A DNA stretch of 64,000 nt from Herbiconiux flava (GCF_013409865.1 NZ_JACCBM010000001.1:2046001-2110000), one strand, 5' to 3'. Counted from the first letter of the stretch, positions 45,821-57,398 are shown. Numbers and translations: made by a program. Notes: generated from the sequence alone by a model not told the origin.

Positions 45821-45869
45821 CGCTTCGGTTACAGAAGCGCTCCCCGCGTTGCACCCCCCTGAAGGGGTG
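45821..45869 (+). promoter_or_regulatory. Two hairpins between the SpoU gene and gluA
   Basis: CGCTTC (45821-45826) pairs with GAAGCG (45834-45839). CACCCC (45852-45857) pairs with GGGGTG (45864-45869). The second stem contains AAGGGG, the only ribosome-site-like sequence for gluA. The first is a terminator candidate for the upstream gene. Confidence 0.45.
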
Positions 45870-45885
45870 TGGTTGGGTGTTGACC

Positions 45886-46665
<780 letters not shown>

Positions 46666-46722
46666 GCGGGAACCATCCCGCGCATCTGCCGCGGGGAACA
46701 CAGCACACGAGAGGTACGACCA

Positions 46723-47589
46723 ATGAAGCACACGAAGCTATCGTTCTTCGCACTCGCCGCGGCGACCGCCCTGGTCCTGACGGGATGCGCGGGGTCCGAC
46801 GACGCCGCCGACAGCGAGGAGACGCCTGAGGCGGCGCCCACCTTCGCTGCGGGCTCCACGATGGAGCGTCTGTCGAGCGCCGGCGAGATCACGATCGGAA
46901 CCAAGTTCGACCAGCCCCTGTTCGGGCTCGTCGGCCCCGACGGCACCCCCGAGGGCTTCGACGTCGAGATCGGCAAGATCATCGCCGACAAGCTCGGCAT
47001 CGACGACGACAAGATCACGTGGGTCGAGACGGTCTCGGCCAACCGCGAGCCCTTCATCCAGAACGGCGAGGTCGACATCGTGGTGGCGACCTACACGATC
47101 AACGACAAGCGCAAAGAGGTCATCTCCTTCGCCGGGCCGTACTACACCGCCGGCCAGAGCATCCTGACCCTGAGCGACAACGACGACATCAAGACCGAAG
47201 ACGACCTGGTCGGCCAGAAGGTCTGCTCGGTCACCGGCTCGACCCCGGCAGCCAACCTCGAGGCGCTCGGCGCCGACGTGGTGCTCACCGACACCTACAC
47301 GAACTGCCTCGAGCCGCTGCGCACGGGCCAGGTCGTCGCGGTGTCGACCGACAACGTCATCCTCGCCGGCCTCGCCGCGCAGAACGAGGGCGAGTTCCAG
47401 GTCGTCGGCAAGCCCTTCACCGAGGAGCCCTACGGCATCGGCCTCGCGAAGGACGACACCGACTTCCGCACCTTCATCAACGACACCCTCGAGGAGTCCT
47501 ACGAGGACGGCTCCTACGAGGAGGCCTGGAACGAGACGGCCGGCGCCGTGCTGCCGTTCGTCGAGCCCCCGGCGGTCGACCGCTACTGA
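46723..47589 (+). CDS. gluB: Amino acid ABC transporter, substrate-binding lipoprotein
   Basis: Extracytoplasmic solute receptor, 288 residues. A lipoprotein signal peptide ends in LVLTGC with the lipidated Cys at residue 22, followed by an acidic linker. The family 3 binding domain begins with AGEITIGTKFDQPLFGLVGPDGTPEGFDVEIG, and SVTGSTPAANLEAL and EPYGIGLAKDD follow. GAGAGG precedes the ATG. It sits 57 bases after gluA. Confidence 0.93.
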   Translation: MKHTKLSFFALAAATALVLTGCAGSDDAADSEETPEAAPTFAAGSTMERLSSAGEITIGTKFDQPLFGLVGPDGTPEGFDVEIGKIIADKLGIDDDKITWVETVSANREPFIQNGEVDIVVATYTINDKRKEVISFAGPYYTAGQSILTLSDNDDIKTEDDLVGQKVCSVTGSTPAANLEALGADVVLTDTYTNCLEPLRTGQVVAVSTDNVILAGLAAQNEGEFQVVGKPFTEEPYGIGLAKDDTDFRTFINDTLEESYEDGSYEEAWNETAGAVLPFVEPPAVDRY

Positions 47590-47678
47590 TCCATCCGGTG
47601 GGGAGCCGCTCAGGCGGCTCCCCACCTCCCTGCCCGATCCCACAGATCGATAGATCCGACCGATAGAGAGGAGTGCGA

Positions 47679-48326
47679 GTGAACGTCGTCATCGACAACC
47701 TGCCGGCCTACCTCGAGGGCTTCGGCCAGACGCTCTCGCTGCTCCTCATCGCGGGGTTGGGAGCGCTCGTGGTCGGCACGCTCGTCGCCGCCATGCGCAT
47801 CTCGCCCGTGCCGGCGCTCTCGAGCGTCGCCGCCGTCTACACCGAGCTGCTGCGCAACACCCCGCTCACGCTCGTGCTGTTCTTCTGCGCGATCATCCTG
47901 CCCTACCTCGGGTCGGAGCTGCCCTACTTCTGGTGCGCCGTCATCGGCCTCACCGCCTACACCTCGCCGTTCGTCGCCGAGGCGCTGCGCTCGGGCATCA
48001 ACGGTGTGCCCGTCGGCCAGGCCGAAGCAGCGCGCAGCCTCGGCCTCGGCTTCGGGCAGACGGTGAGCATCGTCATCTTCCCTCAGGCATTCCGGATGGT
48101 CATCCCGCCGCTGATCAACGTGCTGATCGCCCTGACCAAGAACACCTCGGTGGCCGGCGGCTTCTTCGTCGCCGAGCTCTTCGGGGTCGGCCGCACGCTC
48201 GCGAACGCGAACGGCAACGCCGTGATCGCGGTGCTGCTCGCGGTGGCCACCTTCTACCTCGTCATCACCATCCCGCTCGGCATCCTCGCCGGACGGCTCG
48301 AGAAGAGATTCGCGGTGCAGCGATGA
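47679..48326 (+). CDS. gluC: Amino acid ABC transporter permease (first)
   Basis: Membrane subunit of the importer, 215 residues from GTG 47679, with about five membrane segments. The HisM-type TLSLLLIAGLGALVVGTLVAAM start and the EAA loop (EAARSLGLGFGQTVSIVIFPQAFRMVIPPL) that contacts the ATPase are clear. GTG 47679 is preferred to GTG 47673 because AGAGAGGA (about 47665-47672) directly abuts the latter. The stop overlaps the next gene's ATG by four bases. Confidence 0.92.
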   Translation: MNVVIDNLPAYLEGFGQTLSLLLIAGLGALVVGTLVAAMRISPVPALSSVAAVYTELLRNTPLTLVLFFCAIILPYLGSELPYFWCAVIGLTAYTSPFVAEALRSGINGVPVGQAEAARSLGLGFGQTVSIVIFPQAFRMVIPPLINVLIALTKNTSVAGGFFVAELFGVGRTLANANGNAVIAVLLAVATFYLVITIPLGILAGRLEKRFAVQR

Positions 48327-49243
48327 GCGCCTCCGTCCTGTTCGACGCCCCCGGGCCGCGCGCCAAGCGCCGCTCCCGCATCGCGTCGGCGATCGTCATC
48401 GTGGTCGTGCTCGCCGGCCTCGCCTGGATCGTCTTCACCCTCGCCCAGCCGCGCGAGTCCGGCGGCATCACGCTGCCCGGCTACTTCGACTGGACCCGCT
48501 GGGAGAAGCTCGTCACCGACCCGGAGTTCTGGGGCGCGGTGGGCCGCGGTGTTCTCGGCACGCTGCAGGCCGCGGCGATCGCCGCGGTCGGCGCCATCGC
48601 GATCGGCGTGCTCTTCGCCCTGCTCCGCACCTCGCCGCTCGCCGTCGTGCGGGTGCCGACGACCATCCTGCTCGAGTTCTTCCGCGGCATGCCCGTGCTG
48701 CTGATGATGCTCTTCATCCTCCTCGTGGGGTCGACGGGAGCGTTCTGGGCGGTCGTCATCGCCCTCGCCGTCTACAACGGTGCCCTGATCGGGGAGGCGT
48801 TGCGCGCCGGCATCGTCTCGCTGCCGCGCGGCCAGCGTGAGGCGGGGCTGAGCCTCGGCCTCACCCGGCTGCAGACCAAGCTGCAGATCGAGTTCCCCCA
48901 GGCGTTCCGGCAGATGCTGCCGATCATCGTCGCCCAGCTCGTCGTGCTGCTGAAAGACACGAGCCTCGGCTACATCGTCGGCTACAACGAGCTGATCCGC
49001 ACCACGATGAACAACCTGTCGAGCTTCTACGGCAACCGCTACCTCTTCACGCTGTTCATCATCACGCTCGTGATCTACCTGGCGATCAACCTCACGCTCT
49101 CCTGGGTCGCCCGCCGGCTGGCGCGTCGCCGCTCGCCGAGGGTCGCGACGGTGCTGCTCGACGGCGGCGCCCAGGGCGGCCGTGCGATGCCCGGCCCGCT
49201 GGCGGCGGCGAACGGCAACCCCGAGAACGCCGCGACGGAGTGA
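48323..49243 (+). CDS. gluD: Amino acid ABC transporter permease (second)
   Basis: Second membrane subunit, 306 residues. A basic N-terminus and one membrane segment (about 24-45) precede the permease domain with TLQAAAIAAVGAIAIGVLFALLR and the EAA loop EAGLSLGLTRLQTKLQIEFPQAFRQMLP. About 45 residues of Arg/Gly/Ala-rich cytoplasmic tail follow the last helix. ATG overlaps the gluC stop (ATGA). Confidence 0.92.
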   Translation: MSASVLFDAPGPRAKRRSRIASAIVIVVVLAGLAWIVFTLAQPRESGGITLPGYFDWTRWEKLVTDPEFWGAVGRGVLGTLQAAAIAAVGAIAIGVLFALLRTSPLAVVRVPTTILLEFFRGMPVLLMMLFILLVGSTGAFWAVVIALAVYNGALIGEALRAGIVSLPRGQREAGLSLGLTRLQTKLQIEFPQAFRQMLPIIVAQLVVLLKDTSLGYIVGYNELIRTTMNNLSSFYGNRYLFTLFIITLVIYLAINLTLSWVARRLARRRSPRVATVLLDGGAQGGRAMPGPLAAANGNPENAATE

Positions 49244-49272
49244 CCCGGGCGGCGCAACCGCACCGCACCCCG

Positions 49273-49278
49273 TAAACT
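49273..49278 (+). promoter_or_regulatory. -10 hexamer TAAACT of pheS
   Basis: The hexamer ends 9 bases before the GTG at 49287, so the leader is at most two or three bases. This leaves no room for a T-box or attenuator. Confidence 0.45.
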
Positions 49279-49286
49279 TGTGCCTC

Positions 49287-50327
49287 GTGTCTGAACCCAT
49301 CGCCATCACCGAGCAGGCGGTGAGTGACGCGGTCGACGCGGCGCTCGCAGCGCTCGCGACCGCCACCGACTCCGCCGAGCTCCGCGCCGTGCGCTCCGCC
49401 CACGCGGGGGAGGGCTCGACGCTCGCCGTGCTCAACGCACAGATCAAGTCGCTGCCGGGCGACCAGAAGGCCTCCGCCGGCAAGCTCGTCGGCCAGGCAC
49501 GCGCCCGGGTCAACCAGGCCATCGCCGCCCGCGAGACCGAGGTCGTCGCCCTCGAGGAGGCGCAGAAGCTGGCCGCCGAGACGGTCGACGTGACGGCGCT
49601 GCCGACCCGACGCCGCATCGGCGCCCGCCATCCGCTCTCCCTGCTGCAGGACCGCATCGCCGACATCTTCGTCGGCATGGGGTGGGAGGTCGCCGAGGGC
49701 CCCGAGGTCGAGAGCGAGTGGTTCAACTTCGACGCGCTGAACTTCGACGCCGACCACCCGGCGCGCGCGATGCAGGACACCTTCTTCATCGACCCGCCCG
49801 AGTCGCACCTGGTGCTCCGCACCCACACCAGTCCCGTGCAGGTGCGGAGCCTGCTCGAGCGCCCGCTGCCCGTGTACGTGATCGCGCCGGGTCGCGTCTA
49901 CCGCACCGACGAGCTCGACGCCACGCACACCCCGGTCTTCAGCCAGGTCGAGGGCATCGCCATCGACAAGGGCCTCACCATGGCGCACCTCCGCGGCACG
50001 CTCGAGCACTTCGCCACGCAGATGTTCGGCGAGGGTGCGAAGATCCGCCTGCGGCCCAACTACTTCCCGTTCACCGAGCCCAGTGCCGAGATGGACGTCT
50101 GGCAGCCGGGCGCCAAGGGCGGTGCGCGCTGGGTGGAGTGGGGCGGCTGCGGCATGGTCAACCCCAACGTGCTCCGCTCGGCGGGCATCGACCCCGACGA
50201 GTACTCGGGCTTCGCGTTCGGCATGGGCATCGAGCGCACCCTGCAGTTCCGCAACGACCTCAACGACATGCGCGACATGGTCGAGGGCGACGTGCGCTTC
50301 TCCCAGCAGTTCGGAATGGTGGTCTAG
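49287..50327 (+). CDS. pheS: Phenylalanyl-tRNA synthetase alpha subunit
   Basis: Catalytic subunit of the class II synthetase, 346 residues. The N-terminal coiled coil at about 1-95 binds tRNA, then the class II core begins at RRRIGARHPLSLLQDRIADIF. Motif 2 lies around GRVYRTDELDATHTPVFSQVEG, with the FPFTEPSAEMDV segment and motif 3 FGMGIERTLQFR. The GTG start follows from the promoter position and family N-terminus. pheT starts three bases after the stop. Confidence 0.96.
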   Translation: MSEPIAITEQAVSDAVDAALAALATATDSAELRAVRSAHAGEGSTLAVLNAQIKSLPGDQKASAGKLVGQARARVNQAIAARETEVVALEEAQKLAAETVDVTALPTRRRIGARHPLSLLQDRIADIFVGMGWEVAEGPEVESEWFNFDALNFDADHPARAMQDTFFIDPPESHLVLRTHTSPVQVRSLLERPLPVYVIAPGRVYRTDELDATHTPVFSQVEGIAIDKGLTMAHLRGTLEHFATQMFGEGAKIRLRPNYFPFTEPSAEMDVWQPGAKGGARWVEWGGCGMVNPNVLRSAGIDPDEYSGFAFGMGIERTLQFRNDLNDMRDMVEGDVRFSQQFGMVV

Positions 50328-50329
50328 TC

Positions 50330-52867
50330 ATGCGGGTTCCTCTCTCCTGGCTCGCCGAGTACGTCGACCTCCCCGTCGGCGCCTCGATCGCCGACGTGCA
50401 CGCCGCCCTCGTCAAGGTCGGTCTCGAAGAGGAGGGGTCTCACGACTTCGACCTCCAGGGCCCGATCGTCGTGGGGCAGGTGCTCGAGTTCGTGCCCGAG
50501 CCGCAGTCCAACGGCAAGACCATCCGCTGGTGCCAGGTGCGCGTCGCGCCCGAGGGGCAGCAGGCCGCCGACGGCGGGGCGGATGTGCGGGGCATCGTCT
50601 GCGGCGCCGGCAACTTCTTCGAGGGCGACAAGGTCGTCGTGACGCTCCCGGGCGCCGTGCTGCCCGGCGGCTTCGCCATCGCGGCCAGGAAGACCTACGG
50701 CCACGTCTCCGACGGCATGATCGCCTCCGCCCGCGAGCTGGGGCTGGGGGAGGACCACGACGGCATCCTCCGTCTCAGCACCCTGGGCCTCGACCCCGAG
50801 GTCGGCACCGACGCGCTCCCGCTGCTCGGGCTCGACGACGAGGCCGTCGAGGTCAACGTCACGCCCGACCGCGGCTACGCCTTCTCGATCCGCGGCATCG
50901 CGCGCGAGTTCTCCAACTCCACCGGTGCGGCCTTCCGCGACCCGGTGGCGCGCGTGACCCCGGTCGCCGCGAACGGGTTCCCGGTCGCCATCCACGACGA
51001 GGCGCCGATCCGCGGCCGCGTCGGCGCGACGGTGTTCGTCACCCGCGTGGTGCGCGGCGTCGACCCCACCCGGCCGAGCCCCGCCTGGTTGGTGTCGCGG
51101 CTGAAGCTCGCCGGCATCCGCTCGATCTCGCTCGTGGTCGACATCACCAACTACGTGATGCTCGAGTTCGGGCAGCCGATCCACGGCTACGACCTGGATG
51201 CGCTGCAGGGCGGCCTCGTCGTGCGCCGCGCCGCCCCGGGCGAGACCCTCGAGACCCTCGACGGCCAGACCCGCACGCTGCACGCCGAAGACCTCGTGAT
51301 CGCCGACGACCGCGGCGCCATCGGCCTCGCGGGCGTGATGGGCGGAGCCTCGACCGAGATCGGCGACGGCACCACGAACGTGCTCGTCGAGTCGGCCAAC
51401 TTCGACCCCGTGTCGATCGCCCGCACCGCGCGCCGGCACAAGCTGCCGAGCGAGGCCTCCCGCCGCTTCGAGCGCGGGGTCGACCCGGCCGTGGCCCAGC
51501 CGGCCGCCGCCCGCGTGGTCGAGCTGCTCGAGACGCTCGCCGGAGGCACGGCCGACGACGGTCTCGGGTCGGTGCACCACGAGCATCCGGAGCCCGGCTC
51601 GATCGTGCTGCCCTTCGGCTTCGTTCAGCGCCTCGTGGGAGTCGACTTCACCAGCGACGAGACGGCTCACGCGCTCGCCGAGATCGGCGCCACCGTCGAG
51701 GAGACCTCGGCCGGCTTCGTCGTCACGCCGCCGTCGTGGCGCCCCGACATCACCGACAAGGCCTCGCTCGCCGAGGAGGTGGCGCGCATCGTCGGCTACG
51801 ACCGCATCCCGTCGATCCTCCCCGTCGCGCCTCCCGGCCGGGGCCTCACGGTCTCCCAGGTGACCCGTCGACGCACGGCCGACGTGCTCGCGGCCGGCGG
51901 CCTGACCGAGGTGCTCGCGTACCCGTTCGTCGGAGCCGCGATGAACCGTGCCTTCGGCAGCCCGCGTGACGAGGAGGTGCCGGCGATCCGCGTCGCCAAT
52001 CCGCTCGACGCCGAGGCGGCCCTGCTGCGCACCTCGCTCATCCCCGGACTGATCGAGATCGCCCGCCGCAACCTCTCGCGCGGCCTGACCGATCTCGGGC
52101 TGTTCGAGCTGGGGCTCGTCTTCCTCCCCGAGACCGGACGCGAGTACGGCCAGGCCGAGCTTCCCGCCGGGGGCCGACTGCCCGACGCCGGCGAGCTGGC
52201 CGAGCTGCACGGCGGCATCCCGCCGCAGCCGCGTCACATCGGCGTGCTCGTGCTCGGCAACGCGGTCGACAAGCAGCCCGGCCAGCCCGCCGTGCCCGCC
52301 GGAATCGCCGACGTGCTCGACGTCGTGCGCCTCGTCGAGTCGGCACTCGCCGTCGAGCTGCGCGTCGCCGCCGGATCGCACTCGGCGATGCACCCGGGGC
52401 GCACCGCCGAGGTCTTCGTCCGGAGCGCCGACGGGGTCGAACGGAGCGTCGGCTTCGCCGGCGAGCTGCTGCCGACGCTGACGCACGAACTCGACCTGCC
52501 CCGCGTGGTCGGGGTCGCCGAGCTCGACCTCGACGCGCTGCTCGCGGCCGCGGGCGAGGCGATCGAGGTGGCTCCGATCTCGGGCTACCCGGCCGCCACG
52601 CAAGACCTCTCGCTGGTCGTCGACGCGTCGATCCCGGCCGGCGACGTCGAGCGGGCCGTGGTCGAGGGTGCGGGCGAGCTGCTCGAGGGCATCCGCCTGG
52701 TCGACGACTACCGGGGCACGGGTGTTCCGGATGCCGCCAAGTCCCTGACGTTCGCCCTCCGCTTCCGGGCTCCCGATCGCACCCTCACCGCCGCCGAGGC
52801 GAGCGAGGCGAAGCTCGGCGGCGCGGCGAAGGCCGGCGAGCTCTTCGCCGCGACCGTGCGCGAGTAG
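50330..52867 (+). CDS. pheT: Phenylalanyl-tRNA synthetase beta subunit
   Basis: Structural and editing subunit, 845 residues, normal length. It opens MRVPLSWLAEYVDLPVG. The EMAP-like tRNA-binding domain (about 40-165) contains IVVGQVLEFVPEPQSNGKTIRWCQV. The B3/B4 editing region, the B5 domain (FGFVQRLVGVDFTSDETAHAL), the catalytic-like core and the C-terminal ferredoxin-like anticodon domain (APISGYPAATQDLSLVVD) follow in order. Confidence 0.96.
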   Translation: MRVPLSWLAEYVDLPVGASIADVHAALVKVGLEEEGSHDFDLQGPIVVGQVLEFVPEPQSNGKTIRWCQVRVAPEGQQAADGGADVRGIVCGAGNFFEGDKVVVTLPGAVLPGGFAIAARKTYGHVSDGMIASARELGLGEDHDGILRLSTLGLDPEVGTDALPLLGLDDEAVEVNVTPDRGYAFSIRGIAREFSNSTGAAFRDPVARVTPVAANGFPVAIHDEAPIRGRVGATVFVTRVVRGVDPTRPSPAWLVSRLKLAGIRSISLVVDITNYVMLEFGQPIHGYDLDALQGGLVVRRAAPGETLETLDGQTRTLHAEDLVIADDRGAIGLAGVMGGASTEIGDGTTNVLVESANFDPVSIARTARRHKLPSEASRRFERGVDPAVAQPAAARVVELLETLAGGTADDGLGSVHHEHPEPGSIVLPFGFVQRLVGVDFTSDETAHALAEIGATVEETSAGFVVTPPSWRPDITDKASLAEEVARIVGYDRIPSILPVAPPGRGLTVSQVTRRRTADVLAAGGLTEVLAYPFVGAAMNRAFGSPRDEEVPAIRVANPLDAEAALLRTSLIPGLIEIARRNLSRGLTDLGLFELGLVFLPETGREYGQAELPAGGRLPDAGELAELHGGIPPQPRHIGVLVLGNAVDKQPGQPAVPAGIADVLDVVRLVESALAVELRVAAGSHSAMHPGRTAEVFVRSADGVERSVGFAGELLPTLTHELDLPRVVGVAELDLDALLAAAGEAIEVAPISGYPAATQDLSLVVDASIPAGDVERAVVEGAGELLEGIRLVDDYRGTGVPDAAKSLTFALRFRAPDRTLTAAEASEAKLGGAAKAGELFAATVRE

Positions 52868-52916
52868 CCCCCGCCGCTCGAGGAGCCCTCGCGAAAAGGG
52901 GGCGCCCGCTACCGGC

Positions 52917-52922
52917 TAGATT
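52917..52922 (+). promoter_or_regulatory. -10 hexamer TAGATT of argC, leaderless
   Basis: The hexamer ends 7 bases before the ATG at 52929. I looked for ARG-box palindromes in 52868-52928 and saw none convincing. Confidence 0.5.
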
Positions 52923-52928
52923 TGACCC

Positions 52929-53975
52929 ATGGTCTATTCAGTTGCGGTCGCGGGTGCCTCCGGGTACGCCGGAGGCGAGGTCCTGAGGCTTCTCAGCGCG
53001 CATCCGGAGTTCGAGGTGCGAACCGTCACGGCGCACAAGAACGCCGGCCAGCCGCTGATCGAGGTGCAGCCGCACCTCCGCTCCTACGCCGACCTCGTGC
53101 TGCAGGACACCTCGGCCGAGACGCTGAAGGGCCACGACGTGGTCTTCCTCGCCCTGCCGCACGGGCACTCCGGGGCGCTGGCCGCCGAGCTCGGAGACAG
53201 CGCACTCGTGGTCGACTGCGGCGCCGACCACCGGCTCACCGACGAGAACGCCTGGCTCGAGTTCTACCGCTCCGAGTACCACGGCTCCTGGCCCTACGGC
53301 CTGCCCGAACTGGTGCGCCTGAACGGCGGAAAGCAGCGCGAGGCCCTGGCCGGCGTGAACCGCATCGCCGTGCCCGGCTGCAACGTCACCGCCGTGAGCC
53401 TCGCGCTCGCGCCGGGCCTGCGGGCGGGCGTCATCCAGGCGGCCGACCTCGTCGCGGTGCTCGCGGTCGGCCCCTCGGGCGCCGGCAAGACCCTGCGCAC
53501 CGACCTCCTGGCGAGCGAGCTGCTCGGCTCGGCTCACGCCTACGGCGTCGGGGGAGTGCACCGGCACGTCCCCGAGATCGTGCAGAATCTCGAGGGTGCC
53601 TCCGGCGAGAAGGTCACCGTCTCGTTCACCCCGATGCTCGTGCCCATGGCGCGCGGCATCATCGCCACCTCGACCGCCCGCCTGCAGCCCGGCGTCAGCG
53701 CCGCCGACGTGCGCTCGGCCTGGGAGCTCGCCTACGCCGACGAGCCGTTCGTGCACCTGCTGCCCGAGGGCTCGTTCCCCAAGGTGGCCGACGTGCTCGG
53801 CTCGAACTCGGCGCTGATCGGTCTGGCCGTCGACGAGGCCGCCGAGCGCGTGGTCACGGTGACGGTGCTCGACAACCTCGTCAAGGGCACCGCCGGCGCG
53901 GCCATCCAGTCCACCAACATCGCCCTGGGCCTGCCCGAGACCCTCGGTCTGCCCGTGAACGGAGTCGCCCCGTGA
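52929..53975 (+). CDS. argC: N-acetyl-gamma-glutamyl-phosphate reductase
   Basis: NADPH-dependent third step of arginine synthesis, 348 residues. The Rossmann motif [11 protein letters not shown] is near residue 6-16 and the catalytic Cys lies in [13 protein letters not shown] near residue 150. SGAGKT and HRHVPEI are family segments. It leads the arg operon, and the GTG of argJ overlaps its stop. Confidence 0.96.
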   Translation: MVYSVAVAGASGYAGGEVLRLLSAHPEFEVRTVTAHKNAGQPLIEVQPHLRSYADLVLQDTSAETLKGHDVVFLALPHGHSGALAAELGDSALVVDCGADHRLTDENAWLEFYRSEYHGSWPYGLPELVRLNGGKQREALAGVNRIAVPGCNVTAVSLALAPGLRAGVIQAADLVAVLAVGPSGAGKTLRTDLLASELLGSAHAYGVGGVHRHVPEIVQNLEGASGEKVTVSFTPMLVPMARGIIATSTARLQPGVSAADVRSAWELAYADEPFVHLLPEGSFPKVADVLGSNSALIGLAVDEAAERVVTVTVLDNLVKGTAGAAIQSTNIALGLPETLGLPVNGVAP

Positions 53976-55129
53976 GCGTCACCCGTCCCGCCGGATTCGC
54001 CGCCTCGGGCGTCGCCGCCGGCCTCAAGTCCACCGGCGCGCGCGACCTCGCGCTGGTCGTCAACCGAGGGCCGCTGCAGCACGCGGCCGCGGTGTTCACG
54101 TCGAACCGCGCCAAGGCGAACCCGATCCTGTGGTCGCAGCAGGTCATCGCCGACGGGCGCGTCTCGGCCGTGGTGCTCAACTCCGGCGGCGCCAACTGCT
54201 TCACGGGCGCCTTCGGCTTCCAGACCACGCACGCCGCGGCCGAGGCCGTCGGCGCGGCGCTCGGCGTCTCGCCCGGCGACGTTCTCGTCTGCTCGACCGG
54301 CCTGATCGGCGTCGGCGACCAGAGCTTCCGTGACGCCATCCTGCAGAACGTGCCCGCGGCCGCCGATGCGCTCGGCGCCGAGGGAGGCCACGACGCGGCC
54401 CTGGCGATCATGACCACCGACTCGCACCCGAAGGAGGCCGTCGTCGAGGGCGAGGGCTGGTCCATCGGCGGCATGGCCAAGGGGGCGGGGATGCTCGCGC
54501 CCGGCCTCGCGACGATGCTGGTGGTCATCACCACCGACGCCGTGCTCCCGCCCGCCGCGCTCGACCGGGCGCTCCGGGCGGCGACCCGCGTCACCTTCGA
54601 CCGCCTCGACTCGGACGGCTGCATGTCGACCAACGACACCGTCGCCCTGATGGCGAGCGGAGCATCCGGCATCGAGGCCGACGAGGCCGCCTTCAGCGAC
54701 GCCCTCACCGCGCTCTGCCGCGACCTCGCGCTTCAGCTGCAGGCCGATGCCGAGGGCGCGAGCCACGACATCGCGATCGAGGTCGTCAACGCCGAGAGCG
54801 AGGACGACGCGGTGGTGGTCGGCCGGGCCGTCTCCCGCAGCAACCTGCTGAAGGCGGCGATCTTCGGCAACGACCCCAACTGGGGCCGGGTGCTCGCGGC
54901 GCTCGGCACGACCGACGCCGCCTTCGACCCCTACGCCATCGACGTCTCGATGAACGGCGTGATGGTCTGCCGCAGCGGCGAGCCGGGCGACGACCGCGAG
55001 CTGGTCGACCTCACGCCGCGCGCCTGCACGATCCTGATCGACCTCAAGGCGGGCGACGCCACGGCGACGATCTTCACCAACGACCTCACGCACGACTACG
55101 TGCACGAGAACAGCGCGTACGCCAGCTGA
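53972..55129 (+). CDS. argJ: Glutamate N-acetyltransferase / amino-acid acetyltransferase
   Basis: Recycles the acetyl group from ornithine to glutamate (the economical arginine cycle), 385 residues. The precursor self-cleaves before the nucleophilic Thr in [10 protein letters not shown] near residue 180. The upstream [10 protein letters not shown] and downstream [13 protein letters not shown] segments are conserved. Whether it is mono- or bifunctional cannot be read by eye. It overlaps argC by four bases and argB by one base. Confidence 0.95.
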   Translation: MSVTRPAGFAASGVAAGLKSTGARDLALVVNRGPLQHAAAVFTSNRAKANPILWSQQVIADGRVSAVVLNSGGANCFTGAFGFQTTHAAAEAVGAALGVSPGDVLVCSTGLIGVGDQSFRDAILQNVPAAADALGAEGGHDAALAIMTTDSHPKEAVVEGEGWSIGGMAKGAGMLAPGLATMLVVITTDAVLPPAALDRALRAATRVTFDRLDSDGCMSTNDTVALMASGASGIEADEAAFSDALTALCRDLALQLQADAEGASHDIAIEVVNAESEDDAVVVGRAVSRSNLLKAAIFGNDPNWGRVLAALGTTDAAFDPYAIDVSMNGVMVCRSGEPGDDRELVDLTPRACTILIDLKAGDATATIFTNDLTHDYVHENSAYAS

Positions 55130-56046
55130 TGGCCGAGCACATCACGCGCACCGCGGCCGACGCCGAGCTCGCCCACGTCAAGGCGAACACCCTGATCGAG
55201 TCGCTGCCCTGGCTCAAGCGCTTCCACGGCGAGATCGTCGTGATCAAGTTCGGCGGCAACGCCATGGTCGATCCGGCGCTGCAGCGCACCTTCGCCGAGG
55301 ACATCGTCTACCTCCGCTACGCCGGCCTGAAGCCCGTCGTCGTGCACGGCGGAGGCCCGCAGATCTCGAAGATGCTCGACCGGCTCGGCATCGCCAGCGA
55401 GTTCCGCGGCGGCTACCGGGTCACGAGCCCCGAGGCCATGGACGTGGTGCGGATGGTGCTCACCGGACAGATCAGCCGCGACATCGTGAGCAACATCAAC
55501 GAGCACGGCCCGCTCGCCGCCGCCCTCTCGGGTGAGGACGCGGGGCTGTTCGAGGGCCGCCGGCGTGGCGTCGAGATCGACGGCGAGCTCGTCGACCTGG
55601 GACTCGTCGGCGACGTGATCGGGGTGAACCCCGAGGGCGTGCAGGCGCAGCTCGACGCGGGGCGCATCCCGGTCGTCTCCTCGATCGCCCCCGACGTCGA
55701 CGCCCCCGGCCAGGTGCTGAACGTGAACGCCGACGCGGCGGCCGCCGCCCTCGCCGTCGCGCTCGGGGCCGCGAAGCTCGTCGTGCTCACCGACGTGCCC
55801 GGGCTCTACAGCGACTGGCCGAACCGCGACTCACTCGTCTCCGAGATCGAGAGCGAGGAGCTCCGCTCCCTGCTGCCCGGCCTCGAGTCGGGCATGATCC
55901 CCAAGATGGCCGCGTGCCTCGAGGCCGTCGACGGCGGTGTGCCCAAGGCCGCCATCATCGACGGGCGCGAGGCGCACTCTGTGCTGCTCGAGATCTTCAC
56001 CCCCGGCGGCTTCGGCACCGAGGTCGTGGCGACGCGCGAGCCCTGA
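55129..56046 (+). CDS. argB: Acetylglutamate kinase
   Basis: Second step of arginine synthesis, 305 residues. The amino-acid-kinase glycine motifs are VIKFGGNAM near residue 38-46 and VHGGGPQI near 68-75, with [28 protein letters not shown] in the ATP-binding half and the Lys in [12 protein letters not shown]. An N-terminal helix of about 30 residues before the kinase fold resembles arginine-sensitive forms, so feedback inhibition is likely. Confidence 0.95.
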   Translation: MAEHITRTAADAELAHVKANTLIESLPWLKRFHGEIVVIKFGGNAMVDPALQRTFAEDIVYLRYAGLKPVVVHGGGPQISKMLDRLGIASEFRGGYRVTSPEAMDVVRMVLTGQISRDIVSNINEHGPLAAALSGEDAGLFEGRRRGVEIDGELVDLGLVGDVIGVNPEGVQAQLDAGRIPVVSSIAPDVDAPGQVLNVNADAAAAALAVALGAAKLVVLTDVPGLYSDWPNRDSLVSEIESEELRSLLPGLESGMIPKMAACLEAVDGGVPKAAIIDGREAHSVLLEIFTPGGFGTEVVATREP

Positions 56047-56127
56047 CCCGGGCATCCCGCGCACCCCGCGCCCACTGAACCGGCCACACCCACCCACCCG
56101 ACCCGACACCGACCCGGAAGGCCCGTC

Positions 56128-57318
56128 TTGTCCTCCTCCCCGTGGAAGAACCGCTTCGACGAATCGCTGATGCGCACGATGGGCATGCCGCTGCGCTTCC
56201 TCGTGCGCGGCGAGGGCGCGTGGGTCTGGGACGACGAGGACAACCGATACCTCGACTTCCTCGCCGGCATCGCGGTGAACTCGCTCGGCCACGCGCATCC
56301 GGTGTTCGTCGAGGCGGTCAGTCGCCAGGCGGCCACCCTCGCGCACGTGTCGAACTACTTCTCGACTCCGCCCCAGCTCGAGCTCGCGGAGCGCCTGAAG
56401 CGCCTGACCGGAGCCGGAGACGGCGGCCGCGCCTACTTCTGCAACTCCGGCGCCGAGGCGAACGAGGCCGCGTTCAAGCTCGCCCGGCTGAACTCGAGCC
56501 CCACCCGCCGGCGCATCGTCGCCCTCGAGAACGCCTTCCACGGCCGCACCATGGGGGCACTGGCCCTCACCGGCAAGCCCGCCATGCGCGAGCCCTTCGA
56601 CCCGATGCCCGGGGGAGTGGAGCACATCCCGAGCACCATCGAGGCGCTCGAGGCCACGATCGACGACTCGGTGTCCGCCCTCTTCCTCGAGCCCGTCAAG
56701 GGAGAGGCCGGCGTCATCGACCTGCCGCCGGGCTACCTGAAGCGGGCGCGCGAGCTCACCGAGCAGCACGGCGTCCTCCTGATCATCGACGAGATCCAGA
56801 CCGGCGTCGGGCGCACGGGCGCCTGGTTCGCCTACATGAACGCGGGCGTCGTGCCGGATGCGGTGACCATCGCCAAGGGCATGGCCGGCGGCTTCCCGAT
56901 CGGCTCTCTGGTGACCTTCGGCTGGGCCTCCGACCTCTTCCGCCGCGGTCAGCACGGCAGCACCTTCGGCGGCAACCCGCTCGCGACCGCCACGGCCAAC
57001 GCCGTGCTCAACCACATCGAGGAGGCGGGCCTCGTCGAGAACGCGCTGGTGCGGGGCGAGCAGCTGCGCGCCGTCATCCGCGAGATCGACTCGCCGCTGG
57101 TCGAGGAGGTGCGCGGTCAGGGTCTCCTGATCGGCGTCGGTCTCCGCGAGCCGGTCGCGCAGCAGCTGTCCGACGCGGCGCTCGCCTCCGGCCTCATCAT
57201 CAACGCCCCGAACGACTCGAGCCTGCGCATCGCGCCGCCGCTGATCATCGGCGACGACGAGGTGCGCGAGTTCGGCAACCGCCTGCGAAAGGCCTTCGCC
57301 CTCGTCGAGGCGCTCTGA
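56128..57318 (+). CDS. argD: Acetylornithine aminotransferase
   Basis: PLP-dependent fourth step, 396 residues from TTG 56128. [13 protein letters not shown] lies near residue 110, [14 protein letters not shown] follows, [11 protein letters not shown] contains the PLP-binding Asp, and the Schiff-base lysine is in [13 protein letters not shown] near residue 250. The TTG has GGAAGG about 7 bases upstream, and the sequence [12 protein letters not shown] is typical of the N-terminus. An 81-base gap follows argB. Confidence 0.94.
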   Translation: MSSSPWKNRFDESLMRTMGMPLRFLVRGEGAWVWDDEDNRYLDFLAGIAVNSLGHAHPVFVEAVSRQAATLAHVSNYFSTPPQLELAERLKRLTGAGDGGRAYFCNSGAEANEAAFKLARLNSSPTRRRIVALENAFHGRTMGALALTGKPAMREPFDPMPGGVEHIPSTIEALEATIDDSVSALFLEPVKGEAGVIDLPPGYLKRARELTEQHGVLLIIDEIQTGVGRTGAWFAYMNAGVVPDAVTIAKGMAGGFPIGSLVTFGWASDLFRRGQHGSTFGGNPLATATANAVLNHIEEAGLVENALVRGEQLRAVIREIDSPLVEEVRGQGLLIGVGLREPVAQQLSDAALASGLIINAPNDSSLRIAPPLIIGDDEVREFGNRLRKAFALVEAL

Positions 57319-57398
57319 GCACGGTCGTCCCGTGCTCGCCGGGCTCCCTTCCGACGTCCTCCCACCACGACCAGCGGATGCGCGAGCACCGCTCCCGC

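Noticed and set aside
48260..49290. T-box or attenuator upstream of pheS
   Set aside because: The likely -10 lies only nine bases before the start codon, so there is no leader to hold one.
50324..52603. A 759-residue minus-strand frame opposite pheT
   Set aside because: Shadow of pheT, with low-complexity Arg/Gly/Val/Asp composition.
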